NCBI RefSeq assembly: GCF_036250695.1
Contig: NZ_CP109427.1
Span: 1,426,001-1,490,000 of the forward strand
From: Streptomyces sp. NBC_01497
GTDB lineage: Bacteria > Actinomycetota > Actinomycetes > Streptomycetales > Streptomycetaceae
DNA: 64,000 nucleotides
Direction of reading: 5' to 3'
Part shown: positions 54,282 through 63,152 of the stretch, one piece after another
How positions within the stretch are numbered: the stretch's first letter is position 1
Layout of the letters: every line of letters begins with the position of its first letter
The notes under the pieces: model-generated
Seen by the model: only the letters and a program-made list of their open reading frames with translations
Databases searched by the model: none
Told to the model about the DNA's origin: nothing
Made by a program: the position numbers and the translations under genes

Positions 54282-55190
54282 TCACAGGGTGGTCAGGTCC
54301 GCGGGGATCAGCTGCTCCGCGCCGTCGCGCAGGATCGTCGCCTCGATGAGGCCGTAGGGACGGTCCGCGGCGAGGTAGACGGCGCCGTCGGGCGCGTCCG
54401 TCTCGTTCTTCAGGCCGAACCGCTCCATGTCCACCAGGAAGTGGTGCTTGTTGGGCAGCGAGAAGCGGATCTCCTCGACATCCGGGTCCTGTTCGATGAC
54501 GCGGGTGCCCATCCGGAACATGGTCTGCTGGAGCGAGAGCGAGTACGTCTCGGCGAACGCCTGCAGGATGTGGGTCTTCGCCCGCGCGTAGGAGGCGTCC
54601 CAGTCGGGGGCCGGCGAGTCCGGCGCTCCGGTCCAGCCGTGGCGCCAGCGGGCGGAGACGTCGGTGGCGAGGATACGGTCGTGGGTCTCGGGCAGGGTCG
54701 TGTACGTGTCCTTGGCGTAGCCCCAGAACTCGGAGCCGGTCGAGTTCAGCACCGTCAGGTCCTTCAGACCGGAGACCACCTCGACGTGGCCGCCGTCGAA
54801 GGTGACCTGCGCGAGCCGGGTCTCCTGGCCGGTGCGGACGAAGGAGTGCCCGGGGCCGCCTATGCGGTCCCACGCGTACTCCTCCACACGGATGCGGGCG
54901 CGGTGTATCTGCTCCTGGCCCGCGACGAAGTGCCGGGCCAGGACGGTCGCGAAATCCTCGGCCGACGCTATGCCGTGCTCCTTGGCGAAGGCGTACACGG
55001 TGTTCTTGGTGGTGTCCGTCGGCAGGACGTTGGCGTTCGATCCCGAGTAGTGGACCTCGTCCATCTCGCCGGAGAGCGAGACGGAGACGTTGAGGTCCTT
55101 GATGTGGTGGGTGGTGCCGTCGCGTACGACCTTGACGACACGGCACTCCGCCTTGCCGTACTGGTTCTGGCCGAGAACGGTGGTGGGCAT
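54282..55190 (-). CDS. uox: Urate oxidase (factor-independent uricase)
   Basis: A 302-residue cofactor-free uricase that oxidises urate to 5-hydroxyisourate. The ATG has GAGGGAGC upstream. Catalytic residues are in place: K13 in YGKAEC, T58-D59 in the PTDTTKNTVYAF motif, and the histidine pair in LPNKHHFLVDM; the LQQTMFRMG stretch provides another urate contact. The enzyme is a two-domain tunnel fold. It follows the OHCU/HIU fusion gene by three bases, so both are co-translated in one operon, which covers three consecutive steps from urate to allantoin. Confidence 0.94.
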   Translation of the reverse strand: MPTTVLGQNQYGKAECRVVKVVRDGTTHHIKDLNVSVSLSGEMDEVHYSGSNANVLPTDTTKNTVYAFAKEHGIASAEDFATVLARHFVAGQEQIHRARIRVEEYAWDRIGGPGHSFVRTGQETRLAQVTFDGGHVEVVSGLKDLTVLNSTGSEFWGYAKDTYTTLPETHDRILATDVSARWRHGWTGAPDSPAPDWDASYARAKTHILQAFAETYSLSLQQTMFRMGTRVIEQDPDVEEIRFSLPNKHHFLVDMERFGLKNETDAPDGAVYLAADRPYGLIEATILRDGAEQLIPADLTTL

Positions 55191-55193
55191 CTG

Positions 55194-56303
55194 CTAGCTC
55201 CCTCGGTAAACGGAGTAGCCGAACGGGGTGAGCAGCAGCGGCACGTGATAGTGCTCCCCCGGTGTGACGGCGAAGGAGACCGTGACCTCGGGGAAGAACG
55301 CGCCGCTGTCCCGGTGCGCGGGGGCGTCCTGCTGGGCCTCGGCCGGGCTGTTGGTGACCGGGCTGGTGGCGACCGGGCCGGTGGCGGGCGGCGCGGCGCC
55401 GGCCTCGGCGGTCATGGCCTTGTCCATGGCGGGTGTTGGGGGTGTTGGGGGTGTTGGGGGTGTTGGGGGTGTTGGGGTACTCACGGCGCCGACGGCTTCC
55501 GTCGTGGCAGTGGCTTCCGCCGTGCCGGTGGCTTCCGTCGTGCCGGTGGTGGCGGCACCGGTGGTGTGCTCGCCACGGGCGCCCTGGGCCACGGCGGCGA
55601 GGTACTCCTCGGTGTCGAAGACGAGCCGTACGTGCCGGGTTCCGTCCGGCAGTACCGGCAGGTCCTTGCACCGGCCGTCGGTGTCCGTCGCCGACCCGCC
55701 GAGCGTGCGCCAGGCGGCGCCCGCGTCCGTACGGGCCGCCAGGGAGACGGGCACGCCCGCGGCGGGGCGGCCCGTGCTGGTGTCCAGGACGTGCGTGGAC
55801 ACGGTCGCGGCGGGCTCGGCCACGAGGCGGCCGAGCCGGATCCGGTTGATCCGGCCCAGTTCGGTGCGCGCGATGACGCGCTCCCGCTCCGGCGTGTGGG
55901 CGAGCCGCCGGGTGAGGGCGTCCCGCAGCTGGTCCCCGCTCGCCCCGGTGGCGCAGATGAGGAAGACGTGCCCGAACCGCTCCTGGTAGGCGAGGTTCAG
56001 CCCGACGAGTTCGTCCCGCAGCGCCTCGGACGCACCGGCCATGCCGCGCTGTTCACGCGAGGAGACCGGATCGCCCGGGGTGGGCCGCCCGATCGGCGGG
56101 TGGCCCGCCATGGCCTCGTCGAGGCCGGAGTCCGTGAGGGCTTCGGTGGCGGCGTCACTCGCGGCGAGGAGTGCCTCCGCCGACGCGTAGGGGCGCCCGG
56201 CGAGCAGCCGCGCGCCCCAGGCCGGGGCGGCGCAGACCTCCTGCAGCGCGGCGAGCGCGTCGGACGGCTGCGCGGTGTTGAACCGAGCGAGAGGGGACGT
56301 CAC
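55194..56303 (-). CDS. uraD-uraH: Fused OHCU decarboxylase and 5-hydroxyisourate hydrolase with internal insert
   Basis: A 369-residue bifunctional protein. Residues 1-160 are the OHCU decarboxylase: AGHPPIG with catalytic H68, then SREQRGMAGA and LNLAYQERFGHVFLICATG. Residues from 165 are a transthyretin-like HIU hydrolase: STHVLDTSTGRPA (H171), TDTDGRC (R211), then EHYHVPLLLTPFGYS (H351/H353) and the diagnostic C-terminal YRGS. Between VFDTEEYLAAVAQ and SGAFFPEV, where single-domain hydrolases continue without a break, about 92 residues of Thr/Ala/Pro/Glu-rich sequence (241-332) are inserted, partly from a 9-bp repeat. Fusion in the order OHCU-HIU is known in bacteria; the insert is not normal. 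Possible AllR operator upstream. Confidence 0.9.
   Translation of the reverse strand: MTSPLARFNTAQPSDALAALQEVCAAPAWGARLLAGRPYASAEALLAASDAATEALTDSGLDEAMAGHPPIGRPTPGDPVSSREQRGMAGASEALRDELVGLNLAYQERFGHVFLICATGASGDQLRDALTRRLAHTPERERVIARTELGRINRIRLGRLVAEPAATVSTHVLDTSTGRPAAGVPVSLAARTDAGAAWRTLGGSATDTDGRCKDLPVLPDGTRHVRLVFDTEEYLAAVAQGARGEHTTGAATTGTTEATGTAEATATTEAVGAVSTPTPPTPPTPPTPPTPAMDKAMTAEAGAAPPATGPVATSPVTNSPAEAQQDAPAHRDSGAFFPEVTVSFAVTPGEHYHVPLLLTPFGYSVYRGS
55432..55476. repeat. Five tandem copies of a 9-bp unit inside the HIU-hydrolase domain
   Basis: GGTGTTGGG is repeated five times without change and, read on the minus strand, encodes TPP repeats (residues about 277-291 of the fusion protein). 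Flanking codons also show degenerate repeats of about 21 bases encoding Thr/Glu/Ala stretches. The unit length keeps the frame, so copy number can change without breaking the gene. Confidence 0.9.
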
Positions 56304-56362
56304 CGAGGCCTCCTGGCAGTACGGGACCGGCTTCGCTCAGCTAACGCCCTCCGCGAGAATGC

Positions 56363-56379
56363 GTCAACACTTTGTTGAA
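56363..56379. promoter_or_regulatory. Palindromic operator, putative AllR site 3
   Basis: GTCAAC-ACTTT-GTTGAA (minus strand TTCAAC-AAAGT-GTTGAC) has the same arms and 5-base spacer as the allB site. It lies 60-76 bases upstream of the OHCU/HIU gene in a small AT-rich island, between that gene and the HTH gene on the same strand. Confidence 0.65.
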
Positions 56380-56414
56380 AAAAGCCTTTCGTGGTCCCCG
56401 CACGGCCCGTGGTG

Positions 56415-56783
56415 TCAGGACGTCTTGTCGCGGTTGAGGTAGTTGTAGACCGTGAAACGGCTGACGCCGAGCGCGCTCGCCACCGTCTCCACCCCGTGCC
56501 GTACGGAGAAGGCACCGCGCGCTTCGAGTCCCCGTACGACCGTCTGCTTGGTGCGGCGGTCCAGGTCGGCGAGCGGCATGCCGTGGACACGCTCCAGCGC
56601 CGCGAGAATGTGGTCCAGCGAGTCCGCGAGCTGCGGCAGGCGCACGGCCAGCACGCCGGCGCCCTCCCAGGACAGCACGACGTCGTCCGGGCCGGCGTCC
56701 GCGGGGCGCAGGATCTCGCCGCCCATCGCGTCCACCAGCGGACGTACGGCTGCCACCAGCGGGTGGTCGGGCGAGCCGGTCAC
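56415..56783 (-). CDS. Small helix-turn-helix protein near the uricase operon
   Basis: A 122-residue protein. The GTG at 56783 has GGAGG upstream and overlaps the preceding gene's stop (GTGA). The N-terminal 75 residues form an unidentified alpha/beta domain, and the C-terminal part (GVETVASALGVSRFTVYNYL, about 97-116) is a clear helix-turn-helix of the kind that binds DNA. The placement of the HTH at the C-terminus resembles Fis/YheO-like regulators that have an N-terminal sensor. It is 111 bases upstream of the OHCU/HIU operon and co-oriented, so it may be a second regulator of purine genes. Confidence 0.75.
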   Translation of the reverse strand: MTGSPDHPLVAAVRPLVDAMGGEILRPADAGPDDVVLSWEGAGVLAVRLPQLADSLDHILAALERVHGMPLADLDRRTKQTVVRGLEARGAFSVRHGVETVASALGVSRFTVYNYLNRDKTS

Positions 56784-57031
56784 CTCTCGTCCTCCGCCAC
56801 TACGTTGACCTGGACGGATATCCGGGTGGCACCCGCGCCGAGCGACGCGCGCAGCAGCCCGTTCACCGCGTCGAGCACCTCGTCCGCCGCACCCTCGGCC
56901 GTGTTGCCGAAAGGGCCGACGTCGAAGGCGTCGAGGTGCGCCGCCGCGACGACCTCGCGGGCGACGACCGCGTGCTCCGGCGCCTCCTCCAGGTCGAAAG
57001 GCTCCGTCGTGTACTCCACCCTCAGCCGCAC
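56780..57031 (-). CDS. Small MTH1187/YqgV-like protein, coupled to the HTH protein
   Basis: An 83-residue protein starting at a GTG. It has a beta-alpha-beta pattern (RLRVEYTTEPF, then AHLDAFDVGPFGNTAEGAAD, then ATRISVQVNVV) similar in order and length to the MTH1187/YkoF-type thiamine-binding-like fold, with a GNTAEG turn where that family has GTVIEG. No ligand can be named. Its stop overlaps the start of the HTH gene in GTGA, suggesting a ligand-binding partner for the regulator. Divergent from the enolase-superfamily gene to its right. Confidence 0.6.
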   Translation of the reverse strand: MRLRVEYTTEPFDLEEAPEHAVVAREVVAAAHLDAFDVGPFGNTAEGAADEVLDAVNGLLRASLGAGATRISVQVNVVAEDER

Positions 57032-57129
57032 TGTGCCCCCACCAAATCGCTGTGACCTGTGGCTTCCCGATCGACGATAGCGACTCTAACGGGCGCATGG
57101 CCGGGCCGCGTCCCGGGGATGCCAGGGAC

Positions 57130-58263
57130 ATGACCACGTCCGACACGATTTCCTGGATCAGGCTCTCCGCCGTCCGTCTGCCGCTCGCGGTGCCCGTCAG
57201 CGACGCCAAGGTGCTGACCGGCCGCCAGCGCGCCATGACGGAGGTGGCGCTCCTGTTCGCCGAAACAGCCACCGCGGGGGGCCACCGCGGCATCGGCTTC
57301 ACCTACTCCAAGAGGGCGGGCGGGCCCGGCCAGTTCGCCCACGCCCGCGAACTGGCGCCCGCCCTGCTCGGTGAGGACCCGAGCGACATCGGCAAGATCT
57401 GGACGAAGCTGGTGTGGGCCGGCGCTTCCGTCGGCCGCAGCGGCCTCGCCACCCAGGCGATCGCCGCGTACGACATCGCCCTGTGGGACCTGAAGGCGCG
57501 GCGGGCGGGACTGCCGCTCGCCAAGCTGCTCGGCGCCCACCGCGACTCCGTGCGCTGCTACAACACGTCGGGCGGTTTCCTGCACGCGCCCGTGGACGAA
57601 CTGGTGCGCAACGCGGAGGCCGCCGTCGCCGGGGGCATCGGCGGCGTCAAGATCAAGGTCGGCCATCCGGACTCCCGCGAGGATCTGCGCCGCCTCAGCG
57701 CCGTACGCGAGCGGCTGGGCGAGGACGTCCCGCTGATGGTCGACGCCAACCAGCAGTGGGACCGTCCCACCGCACGCCGCATGGGCCGCGCCCTGGAGGA
57801 GTTCGGGCTCGTGTGGATCGAGGAGCCGCTCGACGCGTACGACGCGGCGGGGCACGCCGAACTCGCCGCCGCGCTGGACACCCCGATCGCGACCGGCGAG
57901 ATGCTGGCGAGTGTCGCCGAGCACCAGGAGCTGATCCGGCTCGGAGCGGCGGACGTCCTCCAGCCGGACGCACCCCGCATCGGCGGTATCACCCCGTTCC
58001 TGAAGCTCGCCACCCTGGCCGACGTGCACCACCTGCAGTTGGCGCCCCACTTCGCGATGGAGATCCATCTGCATCTCGCCGCCGCGTACCCGGCGGAGCC
58101 GTGGGTCGAGCACTTCGACTGGCTGGAGCCGCTGTTCGAGGAGCGCGTGGCCATCAAGGACGGCAGGATGCTGCTGCCGGACCGGCCCGGCCTCGGCATC
58201 ACGCTCAGCGAGCAGGCGCACGCCTGGACCACCGAGGTGTACGAGGTGGGTGAGGCGCCCTGA
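57130..58263 (+). CDS. Mandelate racemase/enolase superfamily dehydratase (talarate/galactarate dehydratase-like)
   Basis: A 377-residue enolase-superfamily enzyme. The ATG at 57130 follows AGGGA. The KxK motif V-K174-I-K176, metal-binding aspartate in LMVDANQQW, glutamates in WIEEPLD and ATGEMLAS, and the catalytic histidine in LQLAPHFAMEIH define a mandelate-racemase-type active site. The pattern is close to L-talarate/galactarate dehydratases, which abstract a proton from a sugar acid and eliminate water. No transporter or aldolase is adjacent. A second enolase-superfamily member lies 3 kb away beyond decayed genes, suggesting that this part once held a larger sugar-acid pathway. Confidence 0.83.
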   Translation: MTTSDTISWIRLSAVRLPLAVPVSDAKVLTGRQRAMTEVALLFAETATAGGHRGIGFTYSKRAGGPGQFAHARELAPALLGEDPSDIGKIWTKLVWAGASVGRSGLATQAIAAYDIALWDLKARRAGLPLAKLLGAHRDSVRCYNTSGGFLHAPVDELVRNAEAAVAGGIGGVKIKVGHPDSREDLRRLSAVRERLGEDVPLMVDANQQWDRPTARRMGRALEEFGLVWIEEPLDAYDAAGHAELAAALDTPIATGEMLASVAEHQELIRLGAADVLQPDAPRIGGITPFLKLATLADVHHLQLAPHFAMEIHLHLAAAYPAEPWVEHFDWLEPLFEERVAIKDGRMLLPDRPGLGITLSEQAHAWTTEVYEVGEAP

Positions 58264-58446
58264 CGCCGGGGGGCCGGCGGTGACGATGCGCGGTGGCCGG
58301 CCGGGCTGTGACCGGCCGGGCACGGGGGAGCGGTCCGGCATCCGGCACCGGTCACGCCCGGCCTGACCGCCCACCCACCCGGGGCCGGCCCCTCTCCTGC
58401 CGGGCACGGCCCCGGGACGCCGCTCACCCCGGCTCGCGCGGCGCCC

Positions 58447-59689
58447 TCACCCCGGCTCACACGCCTTCGGGAGGAACGCCGCCGTCCGCCGGCCGCCGGC
58501 GATCTGTTGGCGCACCAGGTCGCTCGCCGCCTGGACCGTGCCCAACTGCGTTTTCAGATCCTGCGGTCGGGCCAGAAATCGCAGCACGGCCTCGGTGAAG
58601 GCGTCCCGTACGAGCGGGGGGAGCGCGTCGGACGCGTCCCAGCAGTACTGCGCGCCCGGCCGGTGCAGGGTCCTGGCGAGCCCCCGGCCCGTGGCGTCCG
58701 GGTACGCGGAGTCCGGCACCGCCGTGTCCGCCGAGAACCCGGCGCCGTTCTCGGCGAGCCAGGTCTGCTGCGTCGCACGGCTCGTCAGGTACCGCATGAA
58801 GCGGACCGCCAGGGGCGTGCCGCGGAACAGGGCGGCGAGGTCGCCGCTGACCTCCCACGCGTCGCCGCCCGCGCGGGCGCCGGGAATCACGTCCGCCGAC
58901 GGGTCGTACTGCGGGGAGCGGCCCTTCCAGGCGTCGTCGAGGCGGGCGAACGTCGGCTGGTGTTCCAGCGAGCAGTCCGCTATTTTCGCCGCCGTCCCTG
59001 CGGCCTCGGCGAAGTTCGTCGTCAGGGCGTGCGAGGCCAGGGCAGCGTTCCCGGCGCCGACGACCTCCTTCCAGGTGGTGAACGCGCGCACGATCGCGGG
59101 TGAGTCCCAGCGCAGCTCTCCCGTGGCCAGCTCGTTGTAGAGCGCGGGCCGTTCTCACCCTGGAGGAGGATGTCCTCCACCCAGTCGGTGCCCGGCCATC
59201 CGGACGTCGCGGCCGCGCCCATGCCGAGACACCAGTCGGCGGGCCGGCCGGCCGCCGCCTCGACCTGAGCGCGCGTCAGCCGCCCGTGCCGGACGAGGGA
59301 CTTGAGGTCCGCCTTCACCGGCACCCAGTAGCTGCGCGCGGCGGCCGTCGGTCCGGCCACCCGCATGCCCCACACGCCCGGGTAGTCCTTCATGTCGACG
59401 ACACCGTCCAGCGGCACGAGCCGTCCCTTGGCGGCATAGCCCGCGAGCTCCCCCGGGCCCGACAGGATGGCCACGTCCGGGGGGCTTCCGGTGTCGCTGT
59501 CGGCCGCGAGGATCTGGCTCTCGGCGGAACTGCCCTGGACGTTCACCCGGATCCCGGTCCGGTTCTCGAAGGGCGTGATCACGTCGTGCCGGAAACTCCT
59601 CAGGTCACCGCCCGTCCAGGTCACCAGCACGCTCACCGTGCCGGGCGAGCGGTCGGGGTCGAAGGCGAAGGCCAGGGAGGATCTCGGCG
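58447..59689 (-). pseudogene. Frameshifted ABC-type solute-binding protein lacking its signal peptide
   Basis: The mature part of a family-1 binding protein is readable in two frames. Upstream: SPGTVSVLVTWTGGDLRSFR through GSPPDVAILSGPGELAGYAA to DWVEDILLQGENGP. Then, after loss of one G near 59143, downstream: LYNELATGELRWDSPAIVRA to the stop at 58447. No signal peptide precedes it: just before SLAFAFDPDRSPG the sequence switches to a PknG-like TPR region in another frame. A deletion therefore joined the two genes, and a frameshift further disabled this one. A sequencing error could explain the single-base shift, but not the lost N-terminus. Confidence 0.75.
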
Positions 59690-60745
59690 GCCAACCGGGC
59701 CGCGGCCTGCTGTTCGAGCCCGAGCCGGCCGAACCGCTGGGCGGCCTCGGCCGGTTGTCCCGCGGTCGCAGGGACGTCGCCGATCCGCCCGGCGAGCACC
59801 CGTACGGCCGCGACGCGCGCGACGTCGTAGTGGCGCGAGGTGGCCGAGTCCAGGACCGCCAGGGCCCGCACCCGGTCCCCGGCGCGCAGGTGGACGCGCG
59901 CGAGGCCGAGCGCCGCGCTGCCCTGGCTCTTGCTCCGCCGCCAGACGGCCTCGTAGTAGTCCCGGGTGAGCGAACCGGTGACACCGCTGTGTTCCGAGCA
60001 GAAGCCGAGCGCCGGCTTGGGCGCCCACTCGCCGGGCAGCAGGGCGTAGGTGGCGGCGAACTCGTCCGCCGCCGCACCGACTTCACCGCGTGCCAGGTAG
60101 AGCACACCGCTGTGCCAGGGGAGCCGCCATTCGTGTTCGGCGCTGCGGGACGTCCCCCCGCCGCTCTCCAGCCGCTCCCTGGCCCGGTCGAGCCAGTGGC
60201 TCGCCCGGACGGCGTCCCCGGTCTCCAGGTAGGCGCGGCACAGCCAGAACGCGGCCTCCGCCGTGCCGAGGCTCGGATTGTCCCGGGCTTCGGCCGCGAT
60301 GCGGTCCGGACTCTGGGTGGCCTGCTGGGTGAGCACCACCGTGGCGGGATCGTCGGGGTCCGGCAGGGGCACGGGCAGCGCCCGCGCCGCGTCCGCGGGC
60401 TCCGGCGCTCCCGTGAACAGCGGCTCCGGCGGCCGGCTTCGCGTCCCCCGGCCGGCTCGCCGCCCTCTCCGGCCCGCCTCCGGGGAAGAAAGGGGACGGC
60501 CGGCGGGCACGAGTCCCCGGATCATCCCCCGGGTGCCGGCGGGTCACCGTCCCGTACGGGCGCCGTCCAGTGGGACAGTGACCGTACGGTGCCGAGCCCG
60601 CCGCCGAACAGTTCGGCGGTGGGCGCGAACAGCGTCGAGCGCTCGGGGATCTCCTCGTCGTAGGTCAGGGCACGGTGTTCCCGCAGCACCTCCCACAACT
60701 GCCGGGACATCTCCGCCGCTGAGGTGAAGCGCGCCTCCGGCTCCG
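59690..60745 (-). pseudogene. Remnant of a PknG-like Ser/Thr protein kinase (C-terminal TPR part)
   Basis: The fragment begins with EARFTSAAEMSRQLWEVLRE, the last helix of a PknG-type kinase domain, and continues through ERSTLFAPTAELFGG. After a stop/frameshift near 60522 it goes on in another frame with ARALPVPLPDPDDPATVVLT and a TPR region (AAFWLCRAYLETGDAVRASH, ALGLARVHLRAGDRVRALAV). The entire catalytic kinase domain is missing upstream, and the 3' end runs into the binding-protein remnant. Intact PknG has a rubredoxin-like and kinase portion before these TPRs. The gene is clearly non-functional. Confidence 0.75.
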
Positions 60746-60860
60746 TGTGCGCGCCGGTGCCGGGCCGATGTGCGCCACGACGTGGGGTGCGACGAGGCCC
60801 CCACCGCGCGCCCCGGGACAGGCGCGCGAAGTGCCCTGTCCGGGGTGCGCGGCACCGTGC

Positions 60861-62075
60861 TCACCAGTCGTGCACCGAGCCGTCCCTGCGCCGGCTGACG
60901 GGCAGGTACTTGGGGTCGTACGGGAAGCGTTCCGCCGTCTTCTGGTCGAAGGTGACGCCGAGCCCCGGTTCGGCGGAGGGGAACAGCGCGCCGTCGCGGT
61001 AGGTGTAGCCGGGCCGGAACACCTCGAAGGTGAGGGGGTCGTGCGCCATGTACTCCTGGATGCCGAAGTTCGGCGTGCTCACGTCGAGGTGGACGGCTGC
61101 GGACATGCTGACGGGCGAGAGGTCCGTCGCGCCGTGCGAGCCGGTGCGCACCTGGTACAGCTCGGCGAGGTGGAAGATGCGCCGCAGGTGCGTGATGCCT
61201 CCCGCGTGGACGACGGAGGCCCGGATGTAGTCGATGAGCTGTTCGGTGATGAGCTGCCGGCAGTCCCAGATGGAGTTGAAGACCTCGCCGACGGCGATCG
61301 GGGTCCGGGTCGCGGAGCGCACCTGCCGAAAGCTCTCCTGGAGTTCGGCGGGCGTCGGGTCCTCCATCCAGTACAGCCGCAGATCCTCCAGACGGTGACC
61401 GAGCTGCCCCGCCTCGGTGGGGGTGAGGCGGTGGTGCACGTCGTGCAGCAGGTGGAAGTCGAAGCCGAACCGTTCGCGCACGGCGCCCAGGTAGCGGGGC
61501 GCGAAGTCGAGGTAGTCCTCGGTGTGCCAGAGCTGTTCGTCGGGCAATGACGCGGCGGCCGGCTCGTAGCCCTGTCCTTCGCCGTGGCGCACGCCGTAGC
61601 TGCCGGGCGAGCCGGGCACGGCGGCCTGGGCGCGGATCGCCCGGAAACCGAGGTCCTTGAACCGGGCCACGTCGTCGAGGAGTTCGGCGGTGTCCTGGCC
61701 GCTGGCGTGGCCGTAGACGAGGGCTCCTTCGCGCGCGAGGCCGCCGAGCAGGTCGTACACGGGCATTCCCGCGACCTTGCCCTTGATGTCCCACAGGGCG
61801 GTGTCGACGGCGGAGATCGCGGTCATGGTGACGGGTCCGCGCCGCCAGTAGGCGCCCTTGTAGAGGTACTGCCACATGTCCTCGATACGCGCCGGGTCCC
61901 GGCCGGTCAGCAGCGGGACGAGGTGGTCGCGCAGGTACGAGGCGACGGCGAGTTCCCGGCCGTTGAGGGTGGCGTCGCCGAGCCCCGTGACGCCGTCGGA
62001 CGTGGTGATGCGCAGGGTCACGAAGTTGCGTCCCGGCGAGGTGACGAACACCTCGGCGGCGGTGATGGTGGCCAT
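60861..62075 (-). CDS. Enolase-superfamily dehydratase, RspA/D-mannonate dehydratase-like
   Basis: A 404-residue enzyme with a GAGGAA site before the ATG. Motifs of the ManD/RspA group are intact: [20 protein letters not shown], then [12 protein letters not shown] with the metal-binding Asp, the glutamate in [22 protein letters not shown] and the conserved C-terminal GTRSHG-like [12 protein letters not shown] region. Members dehydrate D-mannonate or D-gluconate; some have no detectable activity and were named for starvation sensing. The gene is divergent from a FadR-type regulator, which probably controls it. Confidence 0.85.
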   Translation of the reverse strand: MATITAAEVFVTSPGRNFVTLRITTSDGVTGLGDATLNGRELAVASYLRDHLVPLLTGRDPARIEDMWQYLYKGAYWRRGPVTMTAISAVDTALWDIKGKVAGMPVYDLLGGLAREGALVYGHASGQDTAELLDDVARFKDLGFRAIRAQAAVPGSPGSYGVRHGEGQGYEPAAASLPDEQLWHTEDYLDFAPRYLGAVRERFGFDFHLLHDVHHRLTPTEAGQLGHRLEDLRLYWMEDPTPAELQESFRQVRSATRTPIAVGEVFNSIWDCRQLITEQLIDYIRASVVHAGGITHLRRIFHLAELYQVRTGSHGATDLSPVSMSAAVHLDVSTPNFGIQEYMAHDPLTFEVFRPGYTYRDGALFPSAEPGLGVTFDQKTAERFPYDPKYLPVSRRRDGSVHDW

Positions 62076-62441
62076 GGGCCGGTTCCTCTCTCCTCGGTGG
62101 TGCGGCCGGCACGGACCGTCCTGCGCCCGGTACCGGCCGTCGGGACACCCTGCCCGGAGCGGGCGGCGGGGCCTCGCGCCGCTGAGGTACGGGACGGCGT
62201 CGGGGCCCGGACGTCCTGGGCCCGGTGGGCGCCCCGGTCGTGTGCGGCGGGGCGGTGCCCGGCCGGTGACCCCTTCGTGTCCGCATTCTCGGCTCCCCCG
62301 CCACCCCGGGATGTCGGCTACCATACAAGTGCGTCGAGGTGCGGAGATCAAGATCCGTACACCCGGCCCCGGGAGCGGACCAGCGGCAGCGTCCCCCGGG
62401 TGGCGGCGGTCCGGCGAAGACGGTCCAGCGAGAGGGAGCCC
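62076..62441. other. 366-bp divergent control region
   Basis: Upstream region of the RspA-like dehydratase (leftward) and the GntR regulator (rightward). No gene. The one AT-richer patch, CTACCATACAAG (62318-62329), is the best candidate for a promoter or operator, because GntR/FadR sites are usually A/T-rich palindromes, but no complete palindrome is visible. Confidence 0.4.
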
Positions 62442-63152
62442 GTGGCCAGTACCCGGCAGCAGGTGCACGAACAGTTGCGCGCGCGCATCATCGCGCTCGA
62501 CCTGGAGCCGGGGGCCGCCCTCTCGGAGAACGACCTCGCCGCCGAACTCGGCGTCTCCCGCACCCCGGTGCGCGAGAGCCTGATCCTGTTGGGCGACGAG
62601 GGGCTGGTGGACGTCTACCCGCAACTCGGCACGTTCGTGGCCCGGATCCGCCTGGGCGACATCGCCTCCGCGCAGTTCGTCCGGGAGGCGCTGGAGTGCG
62701 CCGCGCTGCGGGACGCGGTCGGCCGCGCGACCCCGCGCGACGTCACCGATCTGCGGCGCCTGCTGCGCGCGCAGCGGGACGCCGCCGAGGACGGCGACAT
62801 GGATGCCTTCTTCCTGGGCGACGAGGACTTCCACGCCCGGCTGATGGCCGTCGGCGGGCACGCCTCGGCGTGGCCCGTCGTCGCGCAGGCGAAGGCGCAA
62901 CTCGACCGCGCGCGGCGGCTGTCACTGCCACTCACCCAGCAACTCCCGCTGCTCATCGGCCAGCACACGGCGGTGGTGGACCGGCTGGAGGCGGCGGACG
63001 GCTCGGCGGCGGAGGAGTCGCTGCGGGACCATCTGCGGCTGGTCTTCGGCGACGTGGAGAAGATCCGCGGCACACGTCCCGACCTGTTCACCGAGGACGG
63101 CGAGACGGCGAGGCCCCGCAGGAGGCCCGCGGCGCGACAGGGACAGCGATAG
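62442..63152 (+). CDS. GntR family regulator, FadR subfamily (FCD domain)
   Basis: A 236-residue regulator starting at GTG 62442 with GAGAGGGAG upstream. The winged helix covers about residues 8-72 ([20 protein letters not shown]). The C-terminal FCD domain is all-helical with metal-binding residues in [11 protein letters not shown] and [12 protein letters not shown]. FadR-type proteins sense carboxylic acids, including sugar acids, which suits the divergent mannonate dehydratase-like gene. The last 13 codons belong to the first copy of a 111-bp tandem duplication, so the C-terminal tail ([13 protein letters not shown]) is a recent product of that event or of slippage. Confidence 0.87.
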   Translation: MASTRQQVHEQLRARIIALDLEPGAALSENDLAAELGVSRTPVRESLILLGDEGLVDVYPQLGTFVARIRLGDIASAQFVREALECAALRDAVGRATPRDVTDLRRLLRAQRDAAEDGDMDAFFLGDEDFHARLMAVGGHASAWPVVAQAKAQLDRARRLSLPLTQQLPLLIGQHTAVVDRLEAADGSAAEESLRDHLRLVFGDVEKIRGTRPDLFTEDGETARPRRRPAARQGQR

